From NCBI RefSeq assembly GCF_000250655.1, contig NC_016935.1:7706001-7770000 (forward strand): DNA of 64,000 nt. Direction: 5' to 3'. Below are positions 61,855-64,000 of this stretch, piece by piece. A program made the translations under genes and the position numbers. A model generated the notes under the pieces. That model saw nothing but the letters and a program-made list of their open reading frames with translations. It was not told the DNA's origin and ran no database searches. This DNA is from Paenibacillus mucilaginosus 3016. Its GTDB lineage: Bacteria > Bacillota > Bacilli > Paenibacillales > NBRC-103111. Numbering within the stretch: the first letter of the stretch is position 1; each line of letters opens with the position of its first letter.

Positions 61855-63204
61855 CTACCTGAACCCGACCTTCGGGGGCGCGTCCGCCGAGTGCCATACC
61901 TGCGAAGCGGCCCGGCCGAGGTCCGACCGCATCTCCTGCACAAGCTGTGCGATATCCACGCGCTTCTCATAGTGCATCCGGAATGCCGCCGAGACGTACA
62001 GCTCGTTCAGCTGGGCGAACGAGAATCCCTCGGCTCCCCGGGCCGCCGCAGCGAGCGCTTCTTCGCCGCACAGCTCCCCGAGACGCTTCAGCGTCAGGTA
62101 GTGAAGGCGCTGCGCCTCATCCGGCAGCCGGATCTCATAGGCCCGGTCGAACCGGCCTGCACGGTTCATGAGCGCGGGGTCGATACGTTCCGGGTAATTC
62201 GTGGTGCCGATCAGGAAGACACCCTCCTTGGAAGTCGCCCCGTCCAGCGTGTTGAGGAAGAAGGACCGCACATTCTCCGGCATGGAATCGATGTCCTCAA
62301 TGACAAGCACCATGGGAGCGAGACTCACGGCATTCGAAAACACCTGCTGGACCGAATAGGACGAGGTGTGCTCGGTAATCTGCCAGTACGCCACCGGCGC
62401 CTGCACGCTGCCCGCAATCGACTTCACGAGCGTCGTCTTCCCGTTGCCCGGCCGGCCGTAGAGGAGCAGCCCCCTTTTGTACGGGATCCCGTAATCCCGG
62501 AAGAACTGCCGGTCCCCCGCGAAAAATTCGTCGATCGACCGGAAGATTTCGGTCTTCAGCGCCGCATCCATCACCACCTCGTCCCGGCCGACCCCGCGGG
62601 TAATGCTCATCTTCTCGATCTCAAGGCCCTCCCTTGTATCGGTGAACACGGTGACCCTCCGGCGGTCCGTATCCCGCCGCCTGTCCCGCACATAGGCGGT
62701 GAAGCCCTTCATGCAGTCATCATCCTCCGCCCAGATGAAATCCTCCATATCCAGGCCCTGCCTGCGGAACACCGGCACCTGGGCCAGCGCCACGCCGCGC
62801 TGCGCATAGAAGAACAGGTTGTTGCGGAGCGTAGGGAACACCCCCGGCTCCTCGTCCCCGCTCTCCTCCTCGGAAGTAAAAGCCTTCGTCTCCAGCCCTT
62901 CATAGACGGAAGCGAGATGCTCGACGTCCCGGCTTCCCTTCTTGACGTCCTCCTCCAGCACCTGCCACAACTGCCGCCCGTAATCGTCCTGCAGGTACAG
63001 CGTGAAGGACTTCCCCGTCCGCTCCCGCAGCAGGGCCTCGATCTTCTCCGTTACCTGTGCATATTGGGGGTAGTCCCCCATCCCCTGCAGTCCGCGCGCT
63101 TCCTCCTGCCGGAAGAGCAGCCCGGCGGCAGCCCCTATCGAACCATCGCTGCTGCGGCCGGCTGCCCGTTCGTTAAGATCATCAATCGTTAATCCCCTTG
63201 CCAA
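61855..63204 (-). CDS. BCS1-like AAA-family ATPase
   Basis: This 449-aa protein has an uncharacterised N-terminal region (1-220) and a C-terminal AAA module: Walker A YGRPGNGKTTLVKS, Walker B MVLVIEDIDSM, sensor and arginine-finger region NTLDGATSKEGVFLIGTTNY with PALMNRAGRFDRAYEI, closest in style to BCS1/ClpX-like AAA proteins. The long frame upstream of 63204 is non-homologous; TTG at 63204 with GGAAAGGA thirteen bases before is the best start I can see. It lies 106 bases downstream of rtcB on the same strand. Function unknown; remodelling of a protein or RNA-repair complex is possible. Confidence 0.82.
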   Translation of the reverse strand: MARGLTIDDLNERAAGRSSDGSIGAAAGLLFRQEEARGLQGMGDYPQYAQVTEKIEALLRERTGKSFTLYLQDDYGRQLWQVLEEDVKKGSRDVEHLASVYEGLETKAFTSEEESGDEEPGVFPTLRNNLFFYAQRGVALAQVPVFRRQGLDMEDFIWAEDDDCMKGFTAYVRDRRRDTDRRRVTVFTDTREGLEIEKMSITRGVGRDEVVMDAALKTEIFRSIDEFFAGDRQFFRDYGIPYKRGLLLYGRPGNGKTTLVKSIAGSVQAPVAYWQITEHTSSYSVQQVFSNAVSLAPMVLVIEDIDSMPENVRSFFLNTLDGATSKEGVFLIGTTNYPERIDPALMNRAGRFDRAYEIRLPDEAQRLHYLTLKRLGELCGEEALAAAARGAEGFSFAQLNELYVSAAFRMHYEKRVDIAQLVQEMRSDLGRAASQVWHSADAPPKVGFR

Positions 63205-63264
63205 AATGCTTATCGTATCCTTTCCGAAGTGAAGTGTTAACAGAGCAAGATCAACGGCCTCACA

Positions 63265-63299
63265 GTCCTTTAAGGACCATGCGCGTTTATAAGAAATAG
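63265..63299 (+). repeat. 35-bp dispersed repeat, copy 2
   Basis: Same element as at 30405-30439, differing at three positions, here between rtcB and the AAA ATPase gene. It contains GTCCTTTAAGGAC and TTATAAGAAATAG. Confidence 0.8.
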
Positions 63300-63310
63300 A
63301 AAGCTGAATA

Positions 63311-64000
63311 CTATACGCCCTTAATGACCGCAAGCGGCACGCACTTCGCCACGACACCCGCGAGTCCGGCACCGACCACGCTGTCGATGATCGCGTCCAC
63401 ATCCTTGTAGGCCTGCGGCGCCTCGTCCACGATCGCCTCCAGGCTCCGCTGGTTGACGACGACCTCGTCCGGCGTGCCGACCCCAAGGGCAGAAGCGAAG
63501 TCCCCTGCGCTGACCAGCCGCTTCGTCGCACTCCGCGAGCGGACCCGGCCCGCCCCGTGGCAGATCGAATGATAATTCGCCCGCCCCTGCGGCAGGCCCG
63601 CCATGAGGTAGGACGCGGTCCCCATCGAGCCGGGGATCAGCGCCGGATGACCCGTCGCACGGTAGGGCTCCGGGTTGTCCGGATGGCCCGGCGGCAGCGC
63701 CCGCGTCGCTCCCTTACGGTGCACGAAGTAAGCTTCGCCTTCGTGCTCCTCTTCCCATGCATAGTTATGCATGAGGTCGTACAGCGTCCGCATCTCGAAG
63801 CGGGAGCCGAATACGTCCTTCGCCGCCTCGCGGATGGCATAGGCGATCAGATGCCGGTTCACGACGGCATAGTTCAGCGCCGAGTACATCAGGTGCAGGT
63901 ACAGCTGCCCGGCTTCGCTGTCCAGCGGGGCGAAGGCGAGCTTCGGGTCCGCCGTGCCCATGCCGCTGCTGCGCATCCACTTCGCCACTTCCCGGCCGGC
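63311..64000 (-). CDS. rtcB: RtcB-family RNA ligase, C-terminal part
   Basis: About 230 C-terminal residues are present; the gene begins beyond the right edge. Signatures are HRKGATRALPPGHP, IPGSMGTASYLMAG and the guanylylation-site segment YHSICHGAGRVRSRSATK with its conserved His, plus DEAPQAYKDVDAIIDSVVGAGL near the end. RtcB joins 2',3'-cyclic phosphate and 5'-hydroxyl RNA ends using GTP and manganese. No archease or RtcA gene is in view; the neighbour is an AAA ATPase. Confidence 0.93.
   Translation of the reverse strand, partial: AGREVAKWMRSSGMGTADPKLAFAPLDSEAGQLYLHLMYSALNYAVVNRHLIAYAIREAAKDVFGSRFEMRTLYDLMHNYAWEEEHEGEAYFVHRKGATRALPPGHPDNPEPYRATGHPALIPGSMGTASYLMAGLPQGRANYHSICHGAGRVRSRSATKRLVSAGDFASALGVGTPDEVVVNQRSLEAIVDEAPQAYKDVDAIIDSVVGAGLAGVVAKCVPLAVIKGV

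Overview
The window looks like chromosome of a high-GC member of the Paenibacillaceae (Paenibacillus mucilaginosus-like; inference). The reasons are strong AGGAGG-type ribosome binding sites, frequent GTG/TTG starts, lipoprotein-type solute-binding proteins, several YesM/YesN (histidine kinase plus AraC-type response regulator) pairs beside sugar ABC operons, copper-amine-oxidase-N type secreted proteins, and a QueF of the short Bacillus type. I saw no rRNA, tRNA, prophage or CRISPR array.

Layout. 1-6145 (minus): a YesM/YesN two-component pair followed by a CUT1 sugar ABC operon (binding protein, permease, start of a second permease), preceded by a 47-bp tandem repeat. 7049-13124 (plus): a D-amino-acid region with a DauR/YheO-like regulator, a D-threonine aldolase/D-serine dehydratase-like PLP enzyme, an N-acyl-D-amino-acid deacylase, a RidA-like protein and a GNAT acetyltransferase. 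13329-22521: mixed accessory and housekeeping genes (AT-rich small secreted protein, two APH-fold kinases, polysaccharide deacetylase, DUF2935 protein, FAD monooxygenase plus methyltransferase pair, queF). 22652-27057 (minus): an SsuABC/TauABC-like importer with an LLM flavin monooxygenase, headed by a good promoter and a leader terminator that looks like an attenuator; a nitroreductase diverges from it. 28144-31511: FAD oxidoreductase, AlkD-like glycosylase, VanY-like carboxypeptidase. 31612-40232 (minus): two tandem paralogous ~1145-aa secreted modular glycoside hydrolases and an orphan AraC-type regulator with a degenerate receiver.

40513-52890 (minus): a chemoreceptor, mglC, mglA and mglB (galactose-type importer), an IS3-family element, then a periplasmic-binding-protein/histidine-kinase/response-regulator trio with ATGA overlaps. 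The trio probably senses sugar and controls the mgl genes; the IS3 copy and repeat arrays sit between the two halves.

53141-57538 (minus): a compact NAD/ADP-ribose cluster: NrtR-like Nudix protein, PnuC, NadR-like bifunctional enzyme, ADP-ribosylglycohydrolase and a bacterial PARG-like macrodomain protein. These genes could import nicotinamide riboside, rebuild NAD and recycle ADP-ribose. 57721-61731 (plus): two secreted proteins, one joining leucine-rich repeats, a copper-amine-oxidase N domain and MORN repeats. 61855-64000 (minus): a BCS1-like AAA ATPase downstream of rtcB, which runs off the window.

Four conserved genes (ssuC-like, mglC, pnuC, Nudix) are broken by single-base frameshifts, three of them by one extra base in a homopolymer. 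Sequencing error is a serious possibility, so these should not be read as true gene loss without checking reads.
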